Origin: Faecalibacterium sp. I4-1-79
GTDB lineage: Bacteria > Bacillota > Clostridia > Oscillospirales > Ruminococcaceae
Assembly (NCBI RefSeq): GCF_023347235.1
Contig: NZ_CP094467.1
Coordinates: 744,001 to 808,000 of the forward strand
Reading direction: 5' to 3'
DNA: 64,000 nucleotides
Made by a program: the position numbers and the translations under genes. Every line of letters starts with the position of its first letter. Position 1 is the stretch's first letter. Below, one piece after another: positions 31,525 through 39,339 of the stretch. The notes beneath the pieces are model-generated. The model did no database searches, was not told the DNA's origin, and saw nothing but the letters and a program-made list of their open reading frames with translations.

Positions 31525-33036
31525 ATGAATAACAGAATAGACGCGATCTATGCAAGGCAATCGGTAGACAAAAAGGACAGCATTTCCATTGAAAGCCAGA
31601 TTGAGTTTTGCAAATACGAATTGAAAGGCGGGAACTGCAAGGAATACACAGACAAAGGGTACAGCGGCAAAAACACAGACCGCCCGAAGTTTCAAGAACT
31701 GGTGCGGGACATTAAGCGGGGCTTGATTGCAAAGGTCATTGTTTACAAACTTGACCGTATCAGCCGTTCCATTCTGGATTTTGCCAATATGATGGAACTG
31801 TTCCAGCAGTACAATGTGGAGTTTGTGTCCTCTACGGAAAAGTTTGATACCTCTACTCCAATGGGGCGGGCTATGCTGAACATCTGTATCGTGTTCGCCC
31901 AGCTTGAACGGGAAACAATACAGAAGCGGGTGACGGACGCTTACTACTCCCGCAGTCAGCGGGGCTTTAAGATGGGCGGGAAAGCCCCTTACGGCTTCCA
32001 TACAGAGCCGATCAAAATGGACGGTATCAACACAAAGAAGCTGGTGGTAAACCCGGACGAAGCGGCCAATATCCGGCTGATATTTGAGATGTACGCCCAG
32101 CCCACAACCTCCTACGGGGACATTACCCGCTACTTTGCGGAGCAGGGGATTTTATTCTACGGTAAAGAACTGATACGCCCCACGCTGGCGCAGATGTTAC
32201 GCAATCCCGTCTATGTGCAAGCGGACTTGGATGTGTACGAGTTTTTCAAAAGTCAGGGAACGGTCATTGTCAATGACGCCGCCGACTTTACAGGAATGAA
32301 CGGGTGCTATCTGTATCAGGGACGGGATGTAAAGGCCAGCAAGAAAAACGACTTGAAAGATCAAATGCTGGTGCTGGCTCCCCATGAGGGCATTGTCCCC
32401 TCTGACATCTGGCTGGCGTGCCGCAAGAAGCTGATGAACAACATGAAAATCCAGTCCGCCCGGAAAGCCACCCACACATGGCTGGCGGGGAAAATCAAGT
32501 GCGGGAACTGCGGATATGCGCTTATGAGTATCGTCAACCGGGTAGGCCGTCAATATCTCCGCTGTACGAAACGGCTGGACAATAAAAGCTGTCCGGGCTG
32601 TGGGAAAATCATCACTTCCGAACTGGAAGCGGTGGTCTATCAGCAGATGGTGAAGAAGCTGGAAAAGCACAAGACGCTGACGGGCAGGAAGAAAGCGGCA
32701 AAGGCCAACCCGAAAATCGCCGCCCTGCAAGTGGAACTTCTCCATGTGGACAGCGAGATTGAAAAGCTGGTGGACAGTCTGACGGGCGCAAACAATGTCC
32801 TGCTCTCCTATGTGAATGTGAAGATAGCGGAACTGGACGGGCGCAAGCAGGAACTTGTGAAGCAGATAGCCGAGTTGACGGTGGAAGCCATCAGCCCGGA
32901 ACAGGTCAATCAGATTTCCGGCTACCTCGATACATGGGACAGCGTATCCTTTGACGATAAGCGGCGTGTGGTAGATTTGATGATTACCACCGTAGCCGCC
33001 ACAAGCGACAGCTTGAACATCACATGGAAAATCTGA
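31525..33036 (+). CDS. tnpX: Large serine recombinase, TnpX type
   Basis: 503 residues. The resolvase domain starts RIDAIYARQSVDKKDSISIE with Ser13 as the likely nucleophile, and continues GYSGKNTDRPKFQELVRDIK, VYKLDRISRSILDFANMMEL and GRAMLNICIVFAQLERETIQ. A recombinase domain follows (APYGFHTE), then a zinc ribbon (CGNCGYALMSIVNRV, CTKRLDNKSCPGCG) and a C-terminal coiled coil. It should excise and insert the element as a circle. Strong AAAGGAG site before the ATG. Its stop overlaps a 10-bp stem (ATCTGACGGG/CCCGTCAGAT) close to the right end. Confidence 0.92.
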   Translation: MNNRIDAIYARQSVDKKDSISIESQIEFCKYELKGGNCKEYTDKGYSGKNTDRPKFQELVRDIKRGLIAKVIVYKLDRISRSILDFANMMELFQQYNVEFVSSTEKFDTSTPMGRAMLNICIVFAQLERETIQKRVTDAYYSRSQRGFKMGGKAPYGFHTEPIKMDGINTKKLVVNPDEAANIRLIFEMYAQPTTSYGDITRYFAEQGILFYGKELIRPTLAQMLRNPVYVQADLDVYEFFKSQGTVIVNDAADFTGMNGCYLYQGRDVKASKKNDLKDQMLVLAPHEGIVPSDIWLACRKKLMNNMKIQSARKATHTWLAGKIKCGNCGYALMSIVNRVGRQYLRCTKRLDNKSCPGCGKIITSELEAVVYQQMVKKLEKHKTLTGRKKAAKANPKIAALQVELLHVDSEIEKLVDSLTGANNVLLSYVNVKIAELDGRKQELVKQIAELTVEAISPEQVNQISGYLDTWDSVSFDDKRRVVDLMITTVAATSDSLNITWKI

Positions 33037-33070
33037 CGGGCGGCACACCTCCCGTCAGATACCTACCCTG

Positions 33071-33090
33071 TGTAGTCCCTTGTAAACTGT
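33071..33090 (+). repeat. Right terminal inverted repeat of the Tn4451-type element
   Basis: GTGTAGTCCCTTGTAAACTG; 19 of 20 bases complementary to the left end. Confidence 0.85.
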
Positions 33091-33123
33091 ACTTTACCAA
33101 AGGATAAATAGAAGCAGTATTAA

Positions 33124-33168
33124 AGCCGTTCACTACGCAGATTTTCCAGCGTGGCGAACGGCTTTTTT
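33124..33168 (+). terminator. Intrinsic terminator beyond the element
   Basis: AGCCGTTC (33124) pairs with GAACGGCT (33156), with further pairing inside (ACG/CGT), followed by TTTTTT. It lies just outside the right end and separates the element from the next cluster. Confidence 0.85.
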
Positions 33169-33181
33169 GCTGCCCCTATAT

Positions 33182-33385
33182 TTACAGGTAGGAGTAATCG
33201 AAGAAGTCTTTTAATGTAATTCCTAAACCCTGACAAATTCTTTCAATCATCTCTACGCTTAACTGCCCTCCCCGACGGGCGGTGGTTTGAATCGTGGAGT
33301 ACGATATTCCGCATTTCTTTGCCAACACACACAGATTCATATCACGCGCTTGCATCAAATCCTGAACACGCTTGATCGTATCCAC
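33182..33385 (-). CDS. Short XRE-family DNA-binding protein (67 aa)
   Basis: A single Cro/CI-like helix-turn-helix: VDTIKRVQDLMQARDMNLCV, LAKKCGISYSTIQTTARRGG and VEMIERICQGLGITLKDFFD. A GTG at 33385 is taken as the start because GGAGGAG lies five bases upstream; the ATG at 33400 would be inside that site. Cro-like in size. It follows the S24 repressor gene on the same strand and may act with it. Confidence 0.8.
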   Translation of the reverse strand: MDTIKRVQDLMQARDMNLCVLAKKCGISYSTIQTTARRGGQLSVEMIERICQGLGITLKDFFDYSYL

Positions 33386-33404
33386 GAAAACTCCTCCCAT
33401 CTTT

Positions 33405-34230
33405 TTAGTTCAAAACTTTTCCAACAACCTCGAATCTTTGCTCTGGAGATATAAGGATCGGCGAATATTTGGTGTTAAGAGAAACCAAAACCGGTTGGTT
33501 ATGCACCACTCCATAGCTGTCGGTAAAGAACTCTGCTTGGGATTTATCTGGGGTATGTTCATCGTATTTTTTCAGATATCCGCAGTCATCATATACGAAT
33601 ATCCCGATATCTCCGCATTCAAGTTCTTCGCAGCGCCTTACCCATACGATCTGTCCGCTATGATAACGTGGCTCCATACTATCACCGCTAACGTATATCC
33701 CGAACTCGGCACCAGCCGGAACGCTACTGGCAGGCACTTGTATCTGCTGGAACATTTCACCCTCAAGAAAAGCTCCTAGACCTGCCGATACTGGCAACTC
33801 TGATACTGGCATCATTATGCAGTCGATTTTCGCAGGCTTTTCTGCGTCTGGCTGGTAGCGCCGGGATGCAATCAAGTCCATTTCGTACTCGGCAATTTTT
33901 TTGCCCTATATCATTTAGAAGGGCGGGTTTCTGAAAGGCCTTTGTAAAGTAGGAAGGTCCTTCCTTAATGTTCAATGCGTGACAGATTGCAACCAGTTGA
34001 TAGATGCTGGGAGTGGTGTATCCTTTTTCCCATTTGCTGATACCCTTGTCACTGACATCGACGCCATAGTTGTAGAGAAGTTTGGAGAAAGCTACAAGTG
34101 AATAGCCATTCTTTTTTCGTACAGCTGCGAGGATCAGACCTACCTCATTACTATCCCTTGCGGCGACTGCATCATAGCACACCGTGGATGGGGCTATGTG
34201 CATTTTGGTGAGAGCAGTTTTCTTTTTCAT
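33405..34230 (-). pseudogene. HTH plus S24 phage-type repressor, split by a frameshift
   Basis: The first frame from the ATG at 34230 holds a helix-turn-helix (EVGLILAAVRKKNGYSLVAF, VSDKGISKWEKGYTTPSIYQ). At a run of seven A (minus strand, about 33896-33902) sense moves to a second frame that starts around MDLIASRRYQPDAEKPAKID and carries an S24/LexA-type peptidase domain (GIYVSGDSMEPRYHSGQIVW with catalytic Ser, and the Lys region GDIGIFVYDDCGYLKKY). With six A the two join in frame. It would be the master repressor of the integrated element; autocleavage or ImmA would switch it. Either a real mutation, a homopolymer error, or slippage. Confidence 0.8.
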
Positions 34231-34325
34231 GGCAAGAACACTCCTTTGTGATCCGGTAGCTCTATTATAGTATAGAAAACATAAGAAATCAGCAAGAAAT
34301 CTCCAAAATGGCGACAAATGCGTAA

Positions 34326-34354
34326 TTGACATCTCCATAAAGTGGGTGTATAAT
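34326..34354 (+). promoter_or_regulatory. Consensus promoter opposite the repressor gene
   Basis: TTGACA (34326-34331), 17-bp spacer, TATAAT (34349-34354): a perfect vegetative promoter for the gene chain starting at 34440. On the minus strand a TATAAT at 34264-34269 could serve the repressor. The region between is a natural place for repressor operators. Confidence 0.8.
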
Positions 34355-34439
34355 CAAACCAAATCCACAAATAACAGCCTTTTGGTGTTATTTTCGTATG
34401 GGATTGTGTTTGTTTGGCGTTTTTTTGCGAGGTGATACT

Positions 34440-34637
34440 ATGAGAAAAGAAAATGTAAGATGTCCAATGTGCGGAACCATGAATTATGATGTGGATCTTG
34501 ATGAAACCGGTGGCTGGACAAAATGCCGTCTGTGCAAAGCAGTGACCTGCTCTATGGATGAGTGGAAAAAACATACAGTGTCCGTTCCGCTGTTGAACGA
34601 AAAACAGCTCGTGGCACGCAGTATGATTCGCAAGTAA
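34440..34637 (+). CDS. Small zinc-ribbon protein (65 aa)
   Basis: MRKENVRCPMCGTMNYDVDL, then GWTKCRLCKAVTCSMDEWKK: two CxxC pairs form one zinc ribbon. GAGGTGAT lies before the ATG at 34440. It is first in a plus-strand chain that leads to the ImmA/IrrE gene, driven by the consensus promoter upstream. Small zinc-ribbon proteins are common early genes of phages and integrative elements; function unknown. Confidence 0.78.
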   Translation: MRKENVRCPMCGTMNYDVDLDETGGWTKCRLCKAVTCSMDEWKKHTVSVPLLNEKQLVARSMIRK

Positions 34638-34680
34638 TGCACGCCGTGTTTTGATAAATCCGCAAAAAGGAGGAATTCTG

Positions 34681-34962
34681 ATGTGTGGTGATTACAACCT
34701 TCGCCATGAGAAAAGATACGTCGAAGTGGACGTTCGTTTTACTCCTGACGGTAAGATCCGCCCTCTTGCCATAAACTATGACAAGGCTCACACTTATGGA
34801 ATTGATCGTGTCTTGGCAGTCAAACATGGGACATCACGCCTAGGCGGAAAAGGTCACTGCTTCACCTGCCTGATCTGCGGTCAGAAGCGGAATCTTTGGC
34901 TTGAACGGGGCAAGTGGTTCGTGGAAGCCTACTGCTCCGTGCCGGAAAGCTGTGCTTCGTAA
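34681..34962 (+). CDS. Unknown protein of the element (93 aa)
   Basis: MCGDYNLRHEKRYVEVDVRF, TPDGKIRPLAINYDKAHTYG, then HCFTCLICGQKRNLWLERGK and the closing SVPESCAS. A beta-rich protein with a CLIC pair that may bind metal. AAAGGAGG sits eight bases before the ATG. Its TAA shares a base with the ATG of the next gene (TAATG), so the two are translated together. Family not recognised. Confidence 0.78.
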   Translation: MCGDYNLRHEKRYVEVDVRFTPDGKIRPLAINYDKAHTYGIDRVLAVKHGTSRLGGKGHCFTCLICGQKRNLWLERGKWFVEAYCSVPESCAS

Positions 34963-35669
34963 TGGCAAGATACTTATCCCGCGCAGATCTTTCGCACATA
35001 GCGGGTAAGTATATCGACCAGTACTATACCCGTTTCGGGATCAGTAAAGATGACCCAGAACCCATTGACCCTGAACGGCTCGCAAGTTCTGTTCTTGGGC
35101 TGAATGTGAAAATGCTGCCGCTATGCAGCGATGGAAGTATTCTAGGACTGACTGTTTTCCAGAAATGCGGTTTTACCGTAACCTTGGGGGACGGGACAAA
35201 GCTTGTGGAGGTGTTCATGCCGAAGGACGTTGTAATCGATTCCGCCCTTGCGTCAGACAGCTGCACCGGATGCCGGAATTTCACGATAGCGCATGAAGCG
35301 GCGCACCATATACTGGCTGACCTGTTTCCGAACGACTACGGAAAAGCAGTCAAGTGCCGTGGGCACATTGCCTATCGGGAACGAAACGGACAGCCCTCAT
35401 GGGAAGAATGGCAGGCGAATACCCTTGCAGCGGAGCTGCTGATGCCAACATTTCTGGTCAACGCCGAAATAGAACATGCAGCGCTGTGCCTGCCAAATGG
35501 AATCCTGTACAAATCCGCATCGGACCCGAACTATGAAAGAATTCTGGAGATGGCTGCACGGATCGGGGTATCGTGGTCTGCGATCAGGATCAGATTACAG
35601 CAGATGCAGGTCATCAACGGAAAACCCATCCACTGCCATCCATTGGACGTCATTCGATTTGGAGAATAA
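34962..35669 (+). CDS. ImmA/IrrE family metallopeptidase
   Basis: 235 residues. The zinc-protease motif HEAAHH is at residues 111-116 (two His and a Glu), followed by the family segment WEEWQANTLAAELLMPTFLV, whose Glu completes the site. In ICEBs1 and many phages such proteases cut the XRE/S24-like repressor and so release the element. Here the likely substrate is the repressor coded on the other strand at 33405-34230. Translation is coupled to the preceding gene through TAATG. Good match in length and motifs. Confidence 0.88.
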   Translation: MARYLSRADLSHIAGKYIDQYYTRFGISKDDPEPIDPERLASSVLGLNVKMLPLCSDGSILGLTVFQKCGFTVTLGDGTKLVEVFMPKDVVIDSALASDSCTGCRNFTIAHEAAHHILADLFPNDYGKAVKCRGHIAYRERNGQPSWEEWQANTLAAELLMPTFLVNAEIEHAALCLPNGILYKSASDPNYERILEMAARIGVSWSAIRIRLQQMQVINGKPIHCHPLDVIRFGE

Positions 35670-35670
35670 T

Positions 35671-35874
35671 ATGACTTGGTCAAATAATCGCTCTTTTAAG
35701 AGTAAACCGCTGAACAATATACAGCAGGCACAATTCAGCATTGGCTGGAGGTTTTGTCCGGTTTGCGGACACAAGCTCTACCAAAAAAACGAGAGCTGTT
35801 CAGGCTCTATCAGCATAAAGTGCCTCAAGTGCGGTAACATAGCAACAGTTGACTTAGCCTACCGCAGACGCTGA
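35671..35874 (+). CDS. Com-like zinc-finger protein (67 aa)
   Basis: WRFCPVCGHKLYQKNESCSG and SISIKCLKCGNIATVDLAYR give two CxxC pairs spaced as in Com-type translational regulators of Mu-like phages. GGAG sits six bases before the ATG, which follows the protease stop by one base. It may regulate translation or transcription in the element. Small size limits certainty. Confidence 0.7.
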   Translation: MTWSNNRSFKSKPLNNIQQAQFSIGWRFCPVCGHKLYQKNESCSGSISIKCLKCGNIATVDLAYRRR

Positions 35875-35905
35875 CTTTTTTAGACAAACCACAATTTCAA
35901 AAATC

Positions 35906-36062
35906 GGGTGCATTGCACCCTGAATATGGACTGTTCGTCACCGAGCAACGGGCCATTGCCGCAAGGCAATGTATGAAACGCGCACCAAATAGCCGGGCAA
36001 CAGCTGATAGAGTGATTCTGCTTTAGAACCGCTCTGTTAGTTGGTTGTCCGGCTATTTTTTA
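35906..36062 (+). ncRNA. Structured RNA candidate ending in a terminator
   Basis: Three consecutive perfect elements: GGGTGCATTGCACCC (35906-35920), CATTGCC-GCAA-GGCAATG (35954-35971, a GNRA-capped hairpin), and a branched terminator whose outer stem is AATAGCCGG/CCGGCTATT (35988-36056) followed by TTTTTT. No open frame fits. It could be a small RNA or a leader. No known class was recognised. Confidence 0.4.
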
Positions 36063-36071
36063 GCCTTCAGG

Positions 36072-36102
36072 AAGCCTGCTCCCGCAAAAAGGAGCAGGCT
36101 TT
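36072..36102 (+). terminator. Second hairpin, probable terminator
   Basis: AAGCCTGCTCC pairs with GGAGCAGGCTT around an eight-base loop; TTATGTTTGT follows. Confidence 0.65.
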
Positions 36103-36201
36103 ATGTTTGTCCGTTTTTCGTGGATGCCCCAAGCGGCAAAATATCCGTAGCCTTCCAAATTTTCGACTTTTTACGACTTATCGAAAATTTGGAGGTTTAC
36201 G

Positions 36202-36693
36202 ATGTCTTTTAATAAAGGCTATGAGTTGAAGAAGTTTGAAGCACACTGGGAAAAGTTGCGCATCGAGTACGCAGCTGCGGGAATGACGAAAGAGGCCATC
36301 CAGAAGATGTACGATTATGACCGTCAGCAATTCAATTCGGAGCGTACCTTTATCGAGCGGACGCAGGAATTCACCGCTCCTGCGTATGAAAGCTCTGAGG
36401 AAGAAGCGTCGCCCTTGATGCTACGCTATCAGGATGCGATTACCGTGACAGATACTTACCACGAAACTAAAAGCCGTTTTGCATGGATTGGTGAGATTGA
36501 GAATGAGCAGTTGCTTACTGCACTCGAAACTTTGAAAACCGAAGATTTGGAAATCATCACCATGTACGCTTACGAGGGATACGACATCACTGAAATTTCT
36601 AAAGTCTACGGCGTATCTCGGCCCACTATTAGCATAAAAATCAAGAGAATTACTAATTTTTTGAAAAAGTTTGATTTTGATGCTATGGATTGA
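36202..36693 (+). CDS. Sigma-70 region 4-like regulator (163 aa)
   Basis: The N-terminal part (MSFNKGYELKKFEAHWEKLR, MTKEAIQKMYDYDRQQF) is the start usually seen in sigma-like control proteins of gut Firmicute integrative elements. The C-terminal 70 residues hold a region 4 helix-turn-helix: LLTALETLKTEDLEIITMYA, GYDITEISKVYGVSRPTISI, KIKRITNFLKKF. It lacks a region 2, so it probably binds promoters as an activator or partial sigma. TTGGAGG site before the ATG. Confidence 0.85.
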   Translation: MSFNKGYELKKFEAHWEKLRIEYAAAGMTKEAIQKMYDYDRQQFNSERTFIERTQEFTAPAYESSEEEASPLMLRYQDAITVTDTYHETKSRFAWIGEIENEQLLTALETLKTEDLEIITMYAYEGYDITEISKVYGVSRPTISIKIKRITNFLKKFDFDAMD

Positions 36694-36776
36694 CCATTCT
36701 CGTCGGCTACCAAGTGAAGGGACAATTTCCCAAGCGACATCTGCCGCAGGGCAAAGCGTCCGACTTCATGGTCCTT

Positions 36777-37012
36777 GAAAACTGAATAGTTCCGTCATCT
36801 GGTACTCCGATAATGATACTTCCGTAATTCGCGGCCCGGTCACAAAGCAGACGGGGTGGCTGAAATGCCAATGAAGCGGTACAAGTCCGCTGCCAGATGT
36901 TTATGCCCCACTCGCAGGGAGCCGAGGGCGAATATGCGAGACCTTTAATCATATTGATCCGGGAACTGCCGGGTACGTTTTTGCGCATCCGGCAGTTCCC
37001 GTTTTTTACGTA
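36777..37012 (+). ncRNA. Structured RNA candidate in the integrative element
   Basis: The 375-base stretch 36694-37068 has no gene. It contains AGCGG/CCGCT within an outer GGTGGC/GCCA pairing, CTCGCA/TGCGAG around a 20-base loop, and a strong terminator CGGGAACTGCCGG/CCGGCAGTTCCCG with TTTTTT at its end (about 36960-37014). The segment GGTGGCTGAAATGCCAATGA is, from memory, conserved in other clostridial elements. The 5' end is a guess. Confidence 0.4.
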
Positions 37013-37068
37013 TCCCAATTTATTCTTTACCCGAATATCCACTTTGATACATATAGGAGGACACTTTT

Positions 37069-37296
37069 ATGGATGAGTTGAACCCCACGGTGCGCGAGCA
37101 GAAGATCTACGAGGAGATGGAGCTGACCCCTGAGATGGTCAAGTCCATCCGCACCCTCTGCGGTACCTGTCTGCGGCACTTTGTGGATGCAAAGGCATTC
37201 AAGATCGCACTTGTACCCAGCGCAGACCGGAGCATGGACACCTGCACCGTCTGCCAGATGCGGCGCGGCTACGATTATGTAGTCATGCACCGCTGA
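37069..37296 (+). CDS. Small Cys-containing protein (75 aa)
   Basis: MDELNPTVREQKIYEEMELT, then IRTLCGTCLRHFVDAKAFKI and CTVCQMRRGYDYVVMHR. Two CxxC pairs could bind one zinc ion. AGGAGG lies before the ATG. It stands directly ahead of the MazF/PemK gene but does not look like an antitoxin of a known class. Function unknown. Confidence 0.75.
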   Translation: MDELNPTVREQKIYEEMELTPEMVKSIRTLCGTCLRHFVDAKAFKIALVPSADRSMDTCTVCQMRRGYDYVVMHR

Positions 37297-37323
37297 CCCA
37301 ACCATACCACCATACCTTGAACG

Positions 37324-37355
37324 AAGCCCGCTGCGGAACATCCGGCAGCGGGCTT
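37324..37355 (+). terminator. Stem-loop between the small protein and MazF genes
   Basis: AAGCCCGCTGC pairs with GCAGCGGGCTT; the T-tract is short, so it may be a pause or processing site. Confidence 0.5.
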
Positions 37356-37382
37356 TGCACATAACAACATGGAGGTACAATT

Positions 37383-38057
37383 TTGCAGCAAAACTGGAAA
37401 TTCCAACGCGGAGACATCTTCTTCACCCATTTCGGGGCGAGCACCGGTTCGGAACAGTGCGGTGACCGTCCGGCGGTCATTCTTCAGAATGACGTGGGCA
37501 ACTATCACTCTCCGACCCTGATCGTTGCGACCATGACAAGCAAGGCGGAAAAGAAAGTAAACCAGCCGACCCACTGCCTGTTGGAAAACGCAGGGTTGAA
37601 TATGCCGTCCGTTGTGCAGGCAGAGCAGATCTTCACCATCGACAAGAGCCGGGCGCTGAAGTATCTGGGGCATCTGACCCCGGAGGAGATGCGCAGGGTG
37701 GATGATGCAGTGCGTATCAGCCTTGCGCTGAACCCCATGGGCAGCATCCAGCAGATGGAGCCTATCCGGCGCTCTACGGCGCTTTACGCGCCGCCTGAGG
37801 TGGTGGATGGCAAACCACCTGTCTACCCCTATACGCCCATCAAATCGTCTTTTGAGAACGCCGGAAGCATCGAGGAAATGATGCTGTACACCGAGTTGCA
37901 ATCCGCGGTTCATGCCATGATCCAGCGGTTGGAATACAGCTTCACCTTCAATCCCAGCCTGCTCACCAGCCCGAAGCGGAAGCAGCAGGTGGCTGAGATC
38001 TTAGAGGAAGCCGAGAAGTACATTTGGAGAATCAAGGAGGAAATGCGATGCGCCTGA
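37383..38057 (+). CDS. MazF/PemK-like toxin family protein (224 aa)
   Basis: The first 110 residues are a PemK/MazF fold: FQRGDIFFTHFGASTGSEQC, GDRPAVILQNDVGNYHSPTL, VATMTSKAEKKVNQPTHCLL, and SVVQAEQIFTIDKSRALKYL. In the family this is an endoribonuclease that cuts mRNA. A helical extension of 110 residues (SIEEMMLYTELQSAVHAMIQ) doubles the usual length. The start is TTG at 37383 with GGAGG seven bases before. No antitoxin of a known kind adjoins it; the overlapping ParB-like gene downstream is coupled by AAATGCGATG. Confidence 0.82.
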   Translation: MQQNWKFQRGDIFFTHFGASTGSEQCGDRPAVILQNDVGNYHSPTLIVATMTSKAEKKVNQPTHCLLENAGLNMPSVVQAEQIFTIDKSRALKYLGHLTPEEMRRVDDAVRISLALNPMGSIQQMEPIRRSTALYAPPEVVDGKPPVYPYTPIKSSFENAGSIEEMMLYTELQSAVHAMIQRLEYSFTFNPSLLTSPKRKQQVAEILEEAEKYIWRIKEEMRCA

Positions 38058-38857
38058 ACGAAAACAATACTTTCATTGGTATCAACCCGCCGTACCAGCT
38101 TTCGGTCATCCACAGCAGCAAGCTAATCTATCCCCGCGAGATCTACCAGCGGGGCGTGGAGCGCAAGCGGGTGGAGCTGATCGCCAGAGACTTCAATGAG
38201 TACATCGTTAACGAGCCGAAGGTCAGCTTCCGCAACGGCAGGTACTATGTGATGGACGGGCAGCACACCATCGAGGGCTGCATCCTCCTCAACGGTGGCG
38301 CAGACCGCCCGATCCTCTGCAAGGTCTACACCGGCCTGACGATGGAGCAGGAAGCTCTGCTCTTTGCGGAGCAGAACGGTCACGCTGCGCCTCTGTCGGC
38401 GGGCATCAGGCTGCGCGCCAAGGTGGTGGGCGGCGATGCGCCTTCCAAGGCGTTCGTCGCAGCCACCAACCGGGTGGGGCTGTCCCTCAACTACGACAGC
38501 ATGCAGCTGAGCGACTACCGTATCAGCTGCGTGGGCACGGCGCTGAAGCTGTACGACCAGCTGGGCGAAGAAATCTACTGCGAAGCTCTGCGGCACATCG
38601 TGGAAGCGTGGGAGGGCAGACCGGATTCCTTCCGGGCGGCTGTCCTGCGGGGCGTGATGTACTTTGTACAGCTGTACCACGGGCAGTACAGCGCGGAGCG
38701 GCTTGTCCGTGCGCTGAGCGGCGTCCATCCCATGGAGCTCTACCGTATCAGCCGGGATAACCCCGCCAAGCTTCCGGGCTGGCGGCGGTACGTTTATCCC
38801 ATCTACACCACCTACAACGGCAAGTGCAGGAAAGACGCGCTGCCGATGAAGTTCTAA
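38048..38857 (+). CDS. ParB/DUF6551-like protein (269 aa)
   Basis: VERKRVELIARDFNEYIVNE, then VSFRNGRYYVMDGQHTIEGC is the ParB/sulfiredoxin-like N-terminal domain, with the GQHTIEG box where ParB has GERR or GHHR. A helical part follows (LTMEQEALLFAEQNGHAAPL). Such proteins are found on mobile elements as DUF6551 and may bind DNA or nucleotide. The ATG at 38048 has AGGAGG seven bases before and lies within the end of the MazF gene. Confidence 0.78.
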   Translation: MRLNENNTFIGINPPYQLSVIHSSKLIYPREIYQRGVERKRVELIARDFNEYIVNEPKVSFRNGRYYVMDGQHTIEGCILLNGGADRPILCKVYTGLTMEQEALLFAEQNGHAAPLSAGIRLRAKVVGGDAPSKAFVAATNRVGLSLNYDSMQLSDYRISCVGTALKLYDQLGEEIYCEALRHIVEAWEGRPDSFRAAVLRGVMYFVQLYHGQYSAERLVRALSGVHPMELYRISRDNPAKLPGWRRYVYPIYTTYNGKCRKDALPMKF

Positions 38858-38882
38858 ACTCAAATATCTCCTTTGGCAAGGG

Positions 38883-38913
38883 CGATGGTACCCGGAAAAG
38901 ACCATCGTTCTTT
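38883..38913 (+). terminator. Terminator after the ParB-like gene
   Basis: CGATGGT pairs with ACCATCG around an 11-base loop and TTCTTT follows. Confidence 0.6.
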
Positions 38914-38971
38914 ACATATAGTATTTTCTTTCAAATAATTGACATATTGAACTGGAAAGGAGAGGACAGGA

Positions 38972-39337
38972 ATGAGCGAGATCGCAGCCTGCACTTTGAT
39001 TCAGGAAGAGCCCGACCGCAAGACGGAGCGGTACATGATGATGTTCAAGGATTACCCGGATGTGGTATCCGTAGACATTCTTCAGGAAATGCTTGGCATC
39101 TGCCGGAAGAATGCGTATCTGCTGGTCAAGCAGAATAAGATCCACTCGGCGCGTGTAGGACGCAGTTATAAGATACCAAAACTCTGCGTGGTAGAGTACC
39201 TGATCGATCAGAATCGGCAACTTGGAGGGATGCGCCTATCAAACTCTCTTGCGCCATCCTTGCAAAACACCCCAGAATCTTCTAAACTTATGATGCCTAA
39301 GCAAAGGACGTTTGGCTGCGAACAGAAAGGAGCATAA
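38972..39337 (+). CDS. xis: Excisionase-like helix-turn-helix protein (121 aa)
   Basis: YPDVVSVDILQEMLGICRKN, AYLLVKQNKIHSARVGRSYK and IPKLCVVEYLI are the winged helix of excisionase-family (MerR-like) proteins. The chain is preceded by a 20-residue lead and ends with a basic tail. It sits two bases before the integrase gene, the normal place for a recombination directionality factor. GGAGAGGACAGGA before the ATG. Confidence 0.85.
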   Translation: MSEIAACTLIQEEPDRKTERYMMMFKDYPDVVSVDILQEMLGICRKNAYLLVKQNKIHSARVGRSYKIPKLCVVEYLIDQNRQLGGMRLSNSLAPSLQNTPESSKLMMPKQRTFGCEQKGA

Positions 39338-39339
39338 CT

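Larger units (their letters stand above)
26592..33090 (+). mobile_element. Mobilizable transposon of Tn4451 (TnpX) type, about 6.5 kb
   Basis: The ends are inverted 20-mers differing at one base: CAGTTTACAAGGAACTACAC at the left, its complement at the right. A GT dinucleotide abuts both ends (26590-26591 and 33090-33091), a candidate crossover. Inside: oriT of MobV type, VOC protein, XRE regulator, broken DUF3781, Cys-rich protein, RepA-like initiator, MobV relaxase, small protein, large serine recombinase. This gene set matches the Tn4451/TnpX family, which excises as a circle and is mobilised by other elements. It interrupts the stretch between the coiled-coil gene and the regulator cluster; no host gene is clearly cut. 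Confidence 0.85.

Noticed and set aside
33405-33881. S24 protein as a separate complete gene
   Set aside because: It lacks the HTH, has no good start site at its ATG, and fits as the second half of the frameshifted repressor.
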